Below, piece by piece: positions 1 through 8,455 of a stretch of 64,000 nucleotides of DNA (positions are counted from its first letter, which is position 1; each line of letters opens with the position of its first letter). The DNA is from Mycobacterium kubicae (GTDB lineage Bacteria > Actinomycetota > Actinomycetes > Mycobacteriales > Mycobacteriaceae), in assembly GCF_015689175.1 (NCBI RefSeq), contig NZ_CP065047.1, forward strand, positions 5,208,001 through 5,272,000, in the 5' to 3' direction. The notes below the pieces were generated by a model. That model was given only the letters and a program-made list of their open reading frames with translations, was not told the DNA's origin and searched no databases. The position numbers and the translations under genes were made by a program.

Positions 1-81
1 AACCGCGAGTCGACTTGCACCACACCTGTTGCAGCAGATAGCATCCCAACATCAGCTTCTGAACTGCACAAACTCAGAGAA

Positions 82-705
82 TCACGCCGCTGCATCTGGT
101 TGAGCCCCGGAGAGCAGCCCATACGCGTAGACGGTCTTCAGCAGCGTCGAGTCCCGCAACGCTGACAACGCTCCCTTGCGGTGGCGAAGTCGCGCCTGAT
201 CTACCAAGCCATCGGCGGCATCGAAGAGCTCTTGAACCTCGTCATAGCTCAGCGGGCGCCGTCCCGGCCGCCCCTCAAACTCGTTGACGTGACGCACGGT
301 GTTCCAGTCATGCAGGATCTGTGCCGGGGCCTGCCCGAACCGCTCAGCGCACAAAGACGCCCATCCATATCGCGTGTCAGTAACGAAGTCGCCGAACAAC
401 CGCAATGCGTTTTGGTATCCCCGTACCGTCGAGTCAGCTTTTGGCTCCGCACCGGAAAGCAGTTGGGAGAAAAACGCATCCGCGTCATCTGCTTGCCACT
501 GCCAGGGATACGTCCCGGTGAACTCGGCGAAACGGCGCACCACGCTCGCCCGCGCCTGCACCGTCGGTGGCTTGCACACCCGGGCTCGCTGCTGATCAGC
601 CCAGCCAGACAGCATCGCGGTGAAGACCGTGGCTTCTGGATCCAACGGAAGCACTTTCGACACCAGCGACAGCGCTGCTGACCCCGGCAACTCGACGCCC
701 ACCAT
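82..705 (-). pseudogene. Truncated tyrosine recombinase (N-terminal part only)
   Basis: The 207 residues look like the N-terminal half of a phage-type integrase: an all-helical core-binding domain (roughly residues 25-120, with TVQARASVVRRFAEF and VRGYQNALRLFGDF) and then the start of the catalytic domain (ALRDSTLLKTVYAYGL). In intact family members that last motif runs straight into the first catalytic Arg. Here it is followed by about ten unrelated residues and a stop, so the Arg, the His-x-x-Arg box and the Tyr nucleophile are all absent. The protein can hardly be an active recombinase, and the break looks like a deletion or rearrangement point. It is the last gene of the left-hand minus-strand group. 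Confidence 0.7.
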
Positions 706-831
706 CCTGTTGTACTAGATGCGACAATGATGCGCCAGACGTAAGTGTCGAGACAGCACCCTTTCTGAGGTGTGATCCGATGTCCGCGGGACGCGCTTTA
801 CTGGGCGCTATACTCGCTCTCAACCGAGCAA

Positions 832-1011
832 TTATGTTGCAGCAGATGCAATTCCGCTCGTCCTGCGGCAGAAGTGAGTACGGTGCATCGACCCGCAAGT
901 GCACTGAACTAGTCCGACAAGCACCCTGTTGGCGCCAAGCGTCGCCTCACACCGCCCACAGCGCCCCGGCCAGGGTTCTTCCCAGCCCCGAGCAGTGCGC
1001 CGCAGCCGCAT
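832..1011 (-). CDS. Small putative zinc-ribbon protein
   Basis: A 59-residue ORF (a TTG four codons upstream is an alternative start). It has a Cys pair (CGRC), about 15 residues later a CTC, and then HRTHFC, so it could form a small zinc ribbon. No family was recognised. Very short Cys-rich ORFs like this are common in actinobacterial plasmids and phages, but coding is not proven, since a longer plus-strand ORF covers the same bases without any recognisable protein. It lies downstream of the HNH gene on the same strand. Confidence 0.35.
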   Translation of the reverse strand: MRLRRTARGWEEPWPGRCGRCEATLGANRVLVGLVQCTCGSMHRTHFCRRTSGIASAAT

Positions 1012-1108
1012 ACGGTGAAGCAATCCGGCCGACGTGCGGGCCCGTCTTAGCCAGCGTGATACCCGGGGCCAACATCGTCGCCGTCTACTGGGCGATGCAT
1101 ACCGCCGT

Positions 1109-1222
1109 CTATCGGCTGGATCGCATCCACCCCGTTCCCACAGCAGCGCAGCACGACCGGCAGTACTCGCCGGCTAAATCACCAACAGTGCTTACACCCT
1201 CACCACAACATCGGCATATCAC
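1109..1222 (-). CDS. Very small putative zinc-ribbon protein (37 aa)
   Basis: Starting at GTG 1222, this frame reads MICRCCGEG, then about ten residues, then EYCRSCC, which gives a C-x2-C ... C-x2-C pattern typical of a zinc ribbon. It overlaps the last codons of the HNH-like gene in another frame, a coupling style used by several genes in this window. The Cys spacing is the only argument for coding. No function can be assigned beyond possible zinc binding. Confidence 0.35.
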   Translation of the reverse strand: MICRCCGEGVSTVGDLAGEYCRSCCAAVGTGWMRSSR

Positions 1223-1712
1223 CGAGGCGCGCCGCCTCCACTGCGGCCCGATCCCAGCCGCGTTCCCGCAACACCGTGTGCAACGCGACCGAGCGCTCCC
1301 GCCGAGCCCATAACCCATCACTGGGAATCGACCTGCGGCCTCCTCCGCGCCGCATCCGGGCCATTCGTCGCATATTTTCACTCTGAGTGCCGATTACCAC
1401 ATGCTGGAATGTCGCCTCGGCCGCACAGACTTTCACGCACAGCGGGCTATCGCACTCGTGCAGGCCCAACTCGTCTGGCTGAAGGAGCACACTGAGTCGA
1501 CGCGCCAGCGCGTACCGGTGCGGCCGCACGCAAATCCCTTTACCCCCACGGTAAATGAAGAACCGGCCATATCCGTCTTTACCGATAGCCCCCGTGAAAA
1601 AATCGCAGTCGTCAGCGCCGGGTCCTTGCACCACGTCGGAGTCAAAGCGCCGGCATTCGTCGGCGTGCACAACAGGATCGACCCACAGCGGCATCCCCAG
1701 ATGAACACGCAC
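1200..1712 (-). CDS. HNH-endonuclease-like protein
   Basis: The 170-residue protein resembles HNH-type nucleases of actinobacterial plasmids and phages. Near residue 35 is DDCDFFTGAIGKDGYGRF, where a Cys-containing strand precedes an aromatic turn. It is followed by RPHRYALARR, then LHECDSPLCVKV (Cys pair with His, as in zinc-stabilised HNH folds) and HVVIGTQSENMRRM, the usual His/Asn end of the motif. The basic C-terminal part (RMRRGGGRRS) could contact DNA. The canonical catalytic HNH triad is not certain by eye, so activity is unproven. It starts 9 bases after the HTH gene and probably shares its transcript. Confidence 0.6.
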   Translation of the reverse strand: MRVHLGMPLWVDPVVHADECRRFDSDVVQGPGADDCDFFTGAIGKDGYGRFFIYRGGKGICVRPHRYALARRLSVLLQPDELGLHECDSPLCVKVCAAEATFQHVVIGTQSENMRRMARMRRGGGRRSIPSDGLWARRERSVALHTVLRERGWDRAAVEAARLGDMPMLW

Positions 1713-1721
1713 GCGCCCACG

Positions 1722-2234
1722 CTAAACCCGGCCACCGACACCTTCGTCATGCGCCGCAGCGCCATTCGCACCTAGTGCTTGCGCCGCCGCGCCATCGTCA
1801 TGCGCAGTAACGCCGTTCGCACCTAGTGCCAACGGCGCCGCGCCAGGGGCCGCCGCGCCGTTGCCCTCACCTAGTGCTTGCACCGCCGCGCCAGTGTGCG
1901 CGCTCGCCGCCTTTAACATCATCCGAACGCTACCGACTTTGACCCCAGCCAATTCCGCTATCGCCGCGAGTGATTCGCCGCGACCCTGCATTCGAGCCAC
2001 CGCGATGCCGCCGGCCTGGCGGTGCGTGTGCCGACGCCGCTCTGCCTCTGCCCGAATCTCGAGGATGCGAGTTGCCTCCCACTCCTCCACGGCCGCCAGG
2101 CGACCCAGCTCAACGAGTAACGACGCCGCGTCATCGACGTTTTGCCGCTCGCACTCCACGCGTGCCTCGTTCGCTCTAAGCTGCGCCTCGCGAACCCGCC
2201 TACGCGCCGCTGATTTCGAGTTGATCGTTCCCAT
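1722..2234 (-). CDS. Coiled-coil/HTH protein with Ala-Gly-Asn repeat tail
   Basis: The N-terminal 75 residues are charged and helical (AARRRVREAQLRANEARVE ... ILEIRAEAERRR), suggesting a coiled coil. They are followed by a helix-turn-helix-like stretch (ESLAAIAELAGVKVGSVRMMLK). The last 55 residues are a low-complexity tail built from copies of QALGANGAAAHD-type units encoded by direct repeats. Coiled coil plus HTH suggests a plasmid-borne DNA-binding protein, but neither operator nor family was recognised. It lies immediately upstream of the HNH-like gene. Confidence 0.55.
   Translation of the reverse strand: MGTINSKSAARRRVREAQLRANEARVECERQNVDDAASLLVELGRLAAVEEWEATRILEIRAEAERRRHTHRQAGGIAVARMQGRGESLAAIAELAGVKVGSVRMMLKAASAHTGAAVQALGEGNGAAAPGAAPLALGANGVTAHDDGAAAQALGANGAAAHDEGVGGRV
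1769..1877. repeat. In-frame direct repeats in the HTH gene
   Basis: The decamer cacctagtgc recurs at 1769, 1820 and 1868, each copy followed by a similar GC-rich stretch. Spacings of 51 and 48 bases are multiples of three, so the repeats expand a protein tail (ALGANG/ALGEGN units) without breaking the frame. Confidence 0.75.
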
Positions 2235-2424
2235 CGCCGCACCATACGACGAACCGGCTGTCCCGCTCTACCACACTGACCAACATCAGTGCGTCCACAT
2301 TTGTCCACCACCAATGTTTCCCGATCCCCCAGTCCCACAACATAAGCCGATCCCACCCTCATGCACCACACACTGTCCTATCCGGCCGAGAGTTACGAGG
2401 AATCGGTCGCCGTTGCTGGCCTAT

Positions 2425-2474
2425 TGCGAGGTAGGTCAGGACAGCCTGACAACCCTGTCCGGACTTACCTTGCA
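2425..2474. promoter_or_regulatory. Long inverted repeat in intergenic region 2235-2593
   Basis: The 359-base gap between the nitroreductase stop and the HTH gene start contains no convincing ORF. Its main structure is an inverted repeat with 20-base arms at 2425-2444 and 2455-2474 separated by 10 bases. Seventeen of 20 positions pair, and two of the mismatches would be G-U in RNA. There is no T-run on either side, so an operator, recombination site or structured leader of the HTH gene is more likely than a simple terminator. Confidence 0.55.
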
Positions 2475-2593
2475 TTTTCCGCGATTCGTGTCAACGGTTC
2501 GTGAAAACTGGCCCGGCATCTCGCAAATTTGATCCACATATCGGCCTACTAATCCCACCTCGCCGGGGAGTTCCGGCTTAGGCGCAACCGGTT

Positions 2594-3250
2594 TCACCAT
2601 CTATCGATGTGGAGCACGTTGTCGATAGCTGTGCGCGGACCAGGTCGGAAGTCGGTGCCGAGGGTGTAGGCAGTCGGTATCAGCGCGCCTTGTCGGACCG
2701 CATCGGGGATGTCCAGGACTTCGGCGACCTCATGCTCGTAGCGCAGGTGGAGGTCTGTCCACACGGTGCCCAACCCGCGCGCCCGGGCGGCGAGCATGTA
2801 ACTCCAGACTGCCGGGAAAAGTGAGCCCCACATCGAGGCTTGCGTCGCGTCCGGTAACACAGCACTGCCTGGGGCGGTGATGCACGGGATCAGCAACACC
2901 GGGACACGATGCAAGTTCTCCGCGAGGTACTCGACACTGTTGGCGACCCGCTGCTGTGTGGGACTGAGATTGTCATCCGTCGTGAACAGTCCGTCTGCGT
3001 GAACAGCGGACTGTCGGTATTCGTCGAACGCGGCCCGGTAGAGCGTGGCGATGCGGGCACGCTGCTCGATGTCGGTGATGACCAGCCAGTGCCAGCCCTG
3101 CCGGTTCGAGCCTGATGGTGCTTGCAGGGCAATACTGACGCACTCCTTGACCACGTCCAGGTCAACGGGTCGATCGAGGTCGAGCCGACGGCGCACCGCC
3201 CGTGTCGTGGTCAACAACTCATCCGGAGAAAGGTTGAGGGTGAACGTCAT
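2594..3250 (-). CDS. Nitroreductase-family flavoprotein
   Basis: This 218-residue protein is about the usual length for FMN-dependent nitroreductases. The start at ATG 3250 gives MTFTLNLSPDELLTTTRAVR; a longer reading adds 23 poor residues. Family features are the N-terminal RAVRRRLD, the FMN-contacting segment APSGSNRQGWHWLVI, a central helical region with SMWGSLFPAVWSYMLAARARGLGT, and a C-terminal strand (LIPTAYTLGTDF). These enzymes reduce nitro, quinone or related substrates with NAD(P)H; the real substrate is unknown. It may be cargo of the adjacent Tn7-like module, since it lies next to tniQ on the same strand. Confidence 0.85.
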   Translation of the reverse strand: MTFTLNLSPDELLTTTRAVRRRLDLDRPVDLDVVKECVSIALQAPSGSNRQGWHWLVITDIEQRARIATLYRAAFDEYRQSAVHADGLFTTDDNLSPTQQRVANSVEYLAENLHRVPVLLIPCITAPGSAVLPDATQASMWGSLFPAVWSYMLAARARGLGTVWTDLHLRYEHEVAEVLDIPDAVRQGALIPTAYTLGTDFRPGPRTAIDNVLHIDRW

Positions 3251-3340
3251 TGCTCGATGATCGCAGCCGGTGCTCGATGCTGGAGCGCACGGCGCTGACA
3301 CAAACTCGTCGGCCAACACATGCTGCCGAGCGGGCCCCGC

Positions 3341-4441
3341 CTATGCAAGTCGAGCAGCCGGGCCGAAATTGATCGTGGAGCCGCTGGCAGCGATGGTGGC
3401 GGTGATGCCGTCCATGGCGGTTGCCCATTCTCGGCTGATGACTGGTTTGAGGTGCCGGTGGTAGAGGATGGTGTTCCCGCCATTGCGGTTGAGCTTGAAC
3501 CAAGCCGCGCTGCGGCTGGTGCGCTGACGGCTGAGTGGGCTCGGCTGCGCGTGGCGCATCGCGCCGTGGTCCCGGGTGACCGGAAACGTCTTGTCGGGGC
3601 GGCTGGGTGGGTGGTGGCTGTCGTAGAGCATCCAGTGAGCGATCGCATGATTGCCGGGGTTGTGCTCGTCGGCGGAAATACCGACTCGGCGGCACGCCTC
3701 GGCGAGGAATTCACGCCTTTGGTTGGTATCGCCGCTGGCGCGTTGTCGCCACACGGGTGAGGCGATGATCGCGGCGAGGCTGACGGCTTCGGGGTAGACG
3801 GCGGCGAACAGCCGTGACGCGGTGAACGTGTGTGGTTCGGTGCCGGGCGGGATGAGCAAATCCGCTCGCCGTGTCCAGTGACGCCAGGCATCAATGTTGG
3901 GCCGCTGGGGGTGGGCCCACAGGTGTCCGCAGATCAGGAATCCCGTCATCACGGCGTCGAAGACGGCGTGGCCGCCATAGCGGGTCACCAATCGCTGATG
4001 CTGGTGTTGGGCGCCCACGATGTCGGCGAGGCGCTCGCCGAGCAATGTGGCTGGCTGGCCCGCGTCCGGTGGGCCGATCCAGTAGTGGTGCTGGGTGCAG
4101 ACGTAGCGGTGATGTGGCAGTAGTCGCAGCACGGGTCCACCGTCGTGGCGGGCATCGCAGCGCGGGCAGCCTGGTTGGGGCTGATGGCGCCACAGCGTCC
4201 AATCCGGAGCGGGGTTGCGTAATTCGGGCAGTGCTCGGGCTAGGTGGTTGGCTGGGCGGTCGGTGACTGTCGCGAGCCGATCGGCCAGTACGACGCGCCG
4301 TGTGCTGCCTGCTCGGGGGATGCTGAGCTGGTCCCAGAGTTCACGGGCGGGCAAGGTGTGCAGTGCTGCCAGCCGGTCCAGGTAGGAAGCGAGGGTTTCG
4401 TGTTGGGCCGGGCCAGCTGGAATCGGCAAAGCCGCCAGCAC
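3341..4441 (-). CDS. tniQ: TniQ-family target-selection protein
   Basis: A 366-residue protein starting at GTG 4441, 2 bases after the tnsC stop. The N-terminal half carries the TniQ signature: LPIPAGPAQHETLASYLDRLA, then a zinc-finger pattern GCPRCDARHDGGP ... LPHHRYVCTQHHYW. The C-terminal part is helical and less conserved. In Tn7 and Tn5053 relatives, TniQ/TnsD proteins choose the insertion target and recruit the AAA+ ATPase. With only one TniQ and no guide system nearby, the target choice of this element is unknown. Confidence 0.85.
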   Translation of the reverse strand: MLAALPIPAGPAQHETLASYLDRLAALHTLPARELWDQLSIPRAGSTRRVVLADRLATVTDRPANHLARALPELRNPAPDWTLWRHQPQPGCPRCDARHDGGPVLRLLPHHRYVCTQHHYWIGPPDAGQPATLLGERLADIVGAQHQHQRLVTRYGGHAVFDAVMTGFLICGHLWAHPQRPNIDAWRHWTRRADLLIPPGTEPHTFTASRLFAAVYPEAVSLAAIIASPVWRQRASGDTNQRREFLAEACRRVGISADEHNPGNHAIAHWMLYDSHHPPSRPDKTFPVTRDHGAMRHAQPSPLSRQRTSRSAAWFKLNRNGGNTILYHRHLKPVISREWATAMDGITATIAASGSTINFGPAARLA

Positions 4442-4443
4442 GA

Positions 4444-5487
4444 TTAGCTCACTGCTCGACGCGTCGTGCGTGTCGGGGTGGCGCGTTCGGCGGCATAGTC
4501 GACGGGGACCATGTCAAGCAAGGCGCGGGTGATGTGCTCGCAGCCGTCCTCGATGGCAAGGATCGCTGCGCCGCGAATCAGGTGCGACAGGCTGCCGATC
4601 ATGCCGCCGCTCCGTTGGTAGAGGTATTCGTCGAGTTCGATCAGACTGCCGCGGCGCTGCTGGTGTAGCCGCAGGGTGGATTCCATGGTGGCGATCAGCG
4701 CCCGCCATTGGGTGCGCTGATCGTTGGTGCCGTAGGCGAAGGCGGTTGCAGGGATGACGCTGAATCGGCCGGCGATCTGGCGGCCCCGAACCCCGGCGAA
4801 CAGGCCGGCGGCTTCGACGTCGATGCCGGCGTAGATGAACGTTGCGGGTAGTCGCTCGGCGAAGTATTTCAGCTGATCAGACACCTCAGCACCAGCGCGG
4901 GTGGCCAGGTTGAGGTTATGCAGTTCATCCACGCAGACCAGTTCGACGTGGGTGCGGGTCGCCGTAGCACAGGCTGCCTCGACGATGTCGGTGATATTGG
5001 CGCGACTGGTGAAACTGAGCCCGAGAAAGCGGGCGAACTCCACAGCCAACATCCGGGCTGTCGCCGCAGGCGGAACGGTCACATACAGAACAGGCAGCCG
5101 ATGCTTGTCGGCCGGATAGCGCTTTCGTGTATGACGCTCGTGGGTGCGCCCCAGTTGGGTCAGCGCGGTCGTCTTGCCGGTGCCCGACGCGCCGGACACG
5201 ATCAGCCCACGCCGCGCCGAGACCTGATTGCGGTTGAGCTGCACCAAAAGCCGTGCAGTGCTGATGACCTTCTGGATCGTCGGCGTATTGGCCAACGGCA
5301 GGTCGGCGTGATAGATGCGACGGGCCTCGTCGTAGGCGTCGCGCTGGTCCGCTGACAACCGGCCCAGCGTTGCTGGGTCGAGCACCTCTACCGGTGCCGG
5401 TGCCCGATCTACGAACCGCCGCCACCCCTCCTTGGTGGTCAGCGGCTCTTCCGTCCACGCTTCGTCGCCGGCTGGCCGGGTCACCAT
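4444..5487 (-). CDS. tnsC: TnsC/TniB-like AAA+ transposition regulator
   Basis: A 347-residue ATPase with a Walker A (VSGASGTGKTTALTQLG, near residue 105), a Walker B (HVELVCVDELHNLNL) and a sensor-like segment (ERLPATFIYAGID). The N-terminal helical region (PATLGRLSADQRDAYDEAR) matches TniB/TnsC relatives. It links TniQ-bound target DNA to the transposase and imposes target immunity in known members. ATG 5487 overlaps the tnsB stop (ATGGTGA), so translation is probably coupled. Confidence 0.88.
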   Translation of the reverse strand: MVTRPAGDEAWTEEPLTTKEGWRRFVDRAPAPVEVLDPATLGRLSADQRDAYDEARRIYHADLPLANTPTIQKVISTARLLVQLNRNQVSARRGLIVSGASGTGKTTALTQLGRTHERHTRKRYPADKHRLPVLYVTVPPAATARMLAVEFARFLGLSFTSRANITDIVEAACATATRTHVELVCVDELHNLNLATRAGAEVSDQLKYFAERLPATFIYAGIDVEAAGLFAGVRGRQIAGRFSVIPATAFAYGTNDQRTQWRALIATMESTLRLHQQRRGSLIELDEYLYQRSGGMIGSLSHLIRGAAILAIEDGCEHITRALLDMVPVDYAAERATPTRTTRRAVS

Positions 5488-7508
5488 CGGTCGGCCTCGA
5501 CGTCGGCGTCGAAGACCCCGAATGGGATCACCGTGGCCAGCGGTTCATCGGCGGATTCGTCGTCGGGCTCTGCATGGACCGCCGTTGCCGGTGGCGCCGG
5601 TAGGCGGGGACGGTCGATCAAAGCCAAGCGGGTCCGGGCGGCGATGCGGTCGGTGCGGGTGTCGACCGGCCCGGCTTGGGCGCGGGTCAGTAGGTCGTCA
5701 AGTACCCGGGCGACCTCGGTTTCGTTACGGTCGTCTTGGCCCCGTTGGGCGGTGATGGTGCGCGCGTGGCGCCAGGTGAACTCGGCGAACGGGGCCGACA
5801 CCATCGGTAGGTGTGTCCAGGGCACAGTCAGCCACCCATCGCGGGTCCGCACGAACACCCGGCTGACGTCGTAGGGGTCGTAGTGCACTTCCCACAGTCC
5901 CCGGCGGGCGTTGATCCCGGAGTGCTGCAGCCGATAGACACCCAGTTCGGGGCAATCATAGGTGCGGTAGTCGAGTCTGATGCCGTAGGCGTTGATCTGC
6001 CGCCAGCTCACCGGCAGCAACTCCAGGTAGTCCTCCCCCGACAGCGTCAGTGGGAGATAACCGGCCGCGGCCACCAATGCGGCGTACTTCTCGTTGGGGC
6101 TGAGCATCCGACGCGGGGCCAGCGGGTCGCGCAGCGCGTCGTGTGGGCGGTTCTGCCAGCCCGCCAGCAGCCACTCATCGAGCAGGTCCTGCAGCTCGGG
6201 CAGCGTCCAGGCTCCGGTCACGTCGCTGCCGCGGCGAGTCGGGTTCGACCCGGTGTAGGAGGCCACGTGCTGGCAGAACAATGTGTTGATCGCCGAAAAC
6301 GTGGCCTCCACGATTGCCTTATCGGTCGGTGTGCGCGGGCGCGCCTGCTGTACCGAGATCCCCAGCTGCTCACAGGCTCGGGTGAACGTCTCGGAGACGA
6401 ACACCTTCCCGCCGTCGATGGTGATCGTGTCCGGCACGATCACTGGCCGGGCCGCCGCCAGTTGCATCCGTGCGTCGATATCGACCAGCCGGGCGTGCGG
6501 CAGCACTGACGCCGACATCTGCAACGCCGCCGACCACCCCGGCCGCATCGGCTCGGGCACTACCATCTTCGCCAGGAGCAGGGCCGCGTCCACCGCCTTG
6601 GTCCCCACCGGGCGCAGGACCGCGGTCGGGATTGTGCGCGTCGCGATGTCGACCACGATCGTCAAGTCCGCCCTTGCCGGCGTTCCGTTGTCCAGCAAAA
6701 CCATCACATCGATCGGGGTCGAATCGATCTGCACCTGTTCACCCGGCCTGGCCGCGAAGCTCGGCGTGAACATCCCCTGCGGGCGGTTGGCGGTCTGGCG
6801 GCGCGTGACCGCCGATCCGAAGGTGTGCCGGCCAGCGGCCAGCGACTCGACGAGCCGGTAGAACGCCGTGCGCGCTGGCAATGGCACAACCCCCGGTCCG
6901 TACTCGTCCTCGATCTTCCTCACCACCCGCCGCATCAGCCGCGACCGGGTGCCCGTCGACGTGTCGGTCTCAGCAGCCAGCACCTCGCCGACCGCGGCCA
7001 CCACCCGCGCATCAGCCCGTCCTGTGGCCGCCCACTCCCGGGATGCCCGCTGATCTACCAGGCCCCACAAACCTTGTCGGGCATACCGCGCCCGGCGCGT
7101 CTGTACCGTGCGCACACCCACCCCAAGCTCGGCGGCCTTGGCTGCGTCGCGTTCGCCGAGCGTGGTCACCGCCGGGTCGAACCCATCACGGGCGGGCGAG
7201 TCCGGTGGCGCGTCCGGACTAAACCCGGTTTCAACCTCAATGACGTGGCGTTCCCACTCACGCGCCGCAGCGACCACCGCCGGTGGCAGGGTCTCTAACA
7301 ACCCGAAAGGCTCAAGTCCACAGTCTTCTTCGTGACCCAGCACGGTGAACCCCGGCCACGACAGCAGATGCGTCAACAGCATCACCTGCTCAGCACCACC
7401 CACCGACCGCAGCCGCACCGATGTCCCGGCCAACGCCACCACCTGGTGCTCGACGCCGTCGAGCACCACCCAATCGCCCGGCCGCAGGACGCTTGGACGG
7501 TTGGTCAA
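5481..7508 (-). CDS. tnsB: TnsB/Mu-type DDE transposase
   Basis: The catalytic integrase core shows QIDSTPIDV (first Asp), TITIDGGKVF (second Asp) and PTDKAIVEATFSAIN (Glu), so the DDE triad is intact. Before it lies an HTH stretch (KAAELGVGVRTVQTRRARY) that would bind the end repeats. After it comes a Mu-transposase C-terminal beta domain (HDALRDPLAPRRMLSPNEKY). I place the start at TTG 7508, which overlaps the tnsA stop as TTGA and gives 675 residues. A longer frame beginning at 7586 would overlap tnsA by 82 bases and adds a poor-quality leader. Confidence 0.9.
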   Translation of the reverse strand: MTNRPSVLRPGDWVVLDGVEHQVVALAGTSVRLRSVGGAEQVMLLTHLLSWPGFTVLGHEEDCGLEPFGLLETLPPAVVAAAREWERHVIEVETGFSPDAPPDSPARDGFDPAVTTLGERDAAKAAELGVGVRTVQTRRARYARQGLWGLVDQRASREWAATGRADARVVAAVGEVLAAETDTSTGTRSRLMRRVVRKIEDEYGPGVVPLPARTAFYRLVESLAAGRHTFGSAVTRRQTANRPQGMFTPSFAARPGEQVQIDSTPIDVMVLLDNGTPARADLTIVVDIATRTIPTAVLRPVGTKAVDAALLLAKMVVPEPMRPGWSAALQMSASVLPHARLVDIDARMQLAAARPVIVPDTITIDGGKVFVSETFTRACEQLGISVQQARPRTPTDKAIVEATFSAINTLFCQHVASYTGSNPTRRGSDVTGAWTLPELQDLLDEWLLAGWQNRPHDALRDPLAPRRMLSPNEKYAALVAAAGYLPLTLSGEDYLELLPVSWRQINAYGIRLDYRTYDCPELGVYRLQHSGINARRGLWEVHYDPYDVSRVFVRTRDGWLTVPWTHLPMVSAPFAEFTWRHARTITAQRGQDDRNETEVARVLDDLLTRAQAGPVDTRTDRIAARTRLALIDRPRLPAPPATAVHAEPDDESADEPLATVIPFGVFDADVEADRW

Positions 7509-8272
7509 CTCCGCGCCCCAGCCACGGCGACCACACTCATCTCGCTCAGCGGGCAGGTCAGGTCCGCTGTCAGCGTCTGGCGCCACAGCAGGTGAAACAG
7601 CACTGGCAGCACCGCAATCGGGTCTCCAACTTTCGCCGCGCCGTGCATCAATCCGCGAGGTGTCGCGAATACTTCAACCAGCAACTGTGCGATCAGCGGA
7701 TGGCCATGGCGCGGATGGCGATAGCCCGCCAGCCACCGAGTGTTAGCAGCCAGGATTGGCTCGACACTGCCGACCAGTCGGTACTCCCAACCCAATCGAG
7801 CGCACGCCCGCCGGGTCGCCTCGAATTTCGCCCGATCGCTATCGCGGCGTCGCTCGATCGGTCGGCAATCCATTACGACCGCCGAACCATCTGCGCGCCT
7901 CGCGAAATAGTCCGGGGCATGGCGCACTATCGAACCGCTAGCATCCGACCAGCTCAACCAAAACGGTTGCGCCGCAATCCCCACCACTGCCGGATCAAAA
8001 TCCAGCAACATCACATGATCGCGTTCCAGCCATGACTCGAACCCAACATGGCCGGTCGTTGTTGCGCACCACCACCGACCGCTCAGATGACGCTGGCCTT
8101 TGCGGGTGGTGAACCGGCGCACCGGCAGCCCGTCCTCAAACGGAACCGCCGCGGCCTGATCCGGTGACAGCCGTTGGGGCACACCTTCGGCGGTAACCCA
8201 GCTCAACTCCGCAGTGTCCGACTCCGCGGCCACGTTCGCCGCGTCGGATAACACGACCGTCACAGCCAGCAT
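7505..8272 (-). CDS. tnsA: TnsA-like endonuclease
   Basis: The 255-residue protein has the TnsA-type restriction-fold core: GFESWLERDHVMLLDFDP (catalytic Glu region), AAQPFWLSW, HAPDYFARRADG (catalytic Asp) and VVMDCRP. In Tn7 TnsA the last strand carries a catalytic Lys; here that place seems to hold Arg, which should be tested before assuming 5'-strand cleavage activity. TnsA lets Tn7 cut both strands and move by cut-and-paste. It is the first gene of the module and sits beside the repeated transposon-end sites. Confidence 0.75.
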   Translation of the reverse strand: MLAVTVVLSDAANVAAESDTAELSWVTAEGVPQRLSPDQAAAVPFEDGLPVRRFTTRKGQRHLSGRWWCATTTGHVGFESWLERDHVMLLDFDPAVVGIAAQPFWLSWSDASGSIVRHAPDYFARRADGSAVVMDCRPIERRRDSDRAKFEATRRACARLGWEYRLVGSVEPILAANTRWLAGYRHPRHGHPLIAQLLVEVFATPRGLMHGAAKVGDPIAVLPVLFHLLWRQTLTADLTCPLSEMSVVAVAGARS

Positions 8273-8298
8273 TCTTCGCGATCAAACGCCCCTAGCCC

Positions 8299-8380
8299 CG
8301 CAACGACTCGCAACCTAACTCGGGACTTCGCAACTTTCTCGCAACCTAACCCCGAATTTCGCAACCTTGGCCCGTACGGG
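8299..8380. repeat. CGCAAC repeat cluster, probable TnsB-binding transposon end
   Basis: The hexamer cgcaac occurs at 8299, 8309, 8329, 8340 and 8360. The last four form two 31-base-spaced copies of the pattern CTCGCAACCTAAC-7-TTCGCAAC. They are followed by the perfect palindrome cccgtacggg (8371-8380) and acacaca. Regularly spaced sites just inside a TGT...ACA terminus are typical of Tn7-like ends. Because the relaxase starts nearby, a role as oriT or iterons cannot be excluded. Confidence 0.6.
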
Positions 8381-8455
8381 ACACACACCAATGACCACCG
8401 GCATCAACCGTTCTGAACCACCCCAGACACCACACACCTCTTGCATTAAGGTCAC

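Larger units (their letters stand above)
3341..8390 (-). mobile_element. Tn7-like transposition module (tnsA-tnsB-tnsC-tniQ), one end visible
   Basis: Four minus-strand genes in tight order encode a TnsA-like nuclease, a DDE transposase, an AAA+ regulator and a zinc-binding TniQ protein, the core set of Tn7-like elements. The tnsA-side end probably lies near 8390, where read outward-in the sequence begins TGTGTGTCCCGTACGGG and continues into repeated GTTGCG-containing sites. No matching end was found between 1 and 3340, so the distal end is either outside the window or lost. No tnsE, second TniQ, Cas gene or CRISPR array is present. The interval given covers the genes and the visible end only. 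Confidence 0.7.

Noticed and set aside
780..1313. 177-residue plus-strand ORF
   Set aside because: No protein-like motif; it opposes the HNH-like and zinc-ribbon frames, which have recognisable patterns.
3247..3894. 215-residue minus-strand ORF overlapping tniQ
   Set aside because: Ser/Pro/Arg-rich shadow of the tniQ frame.
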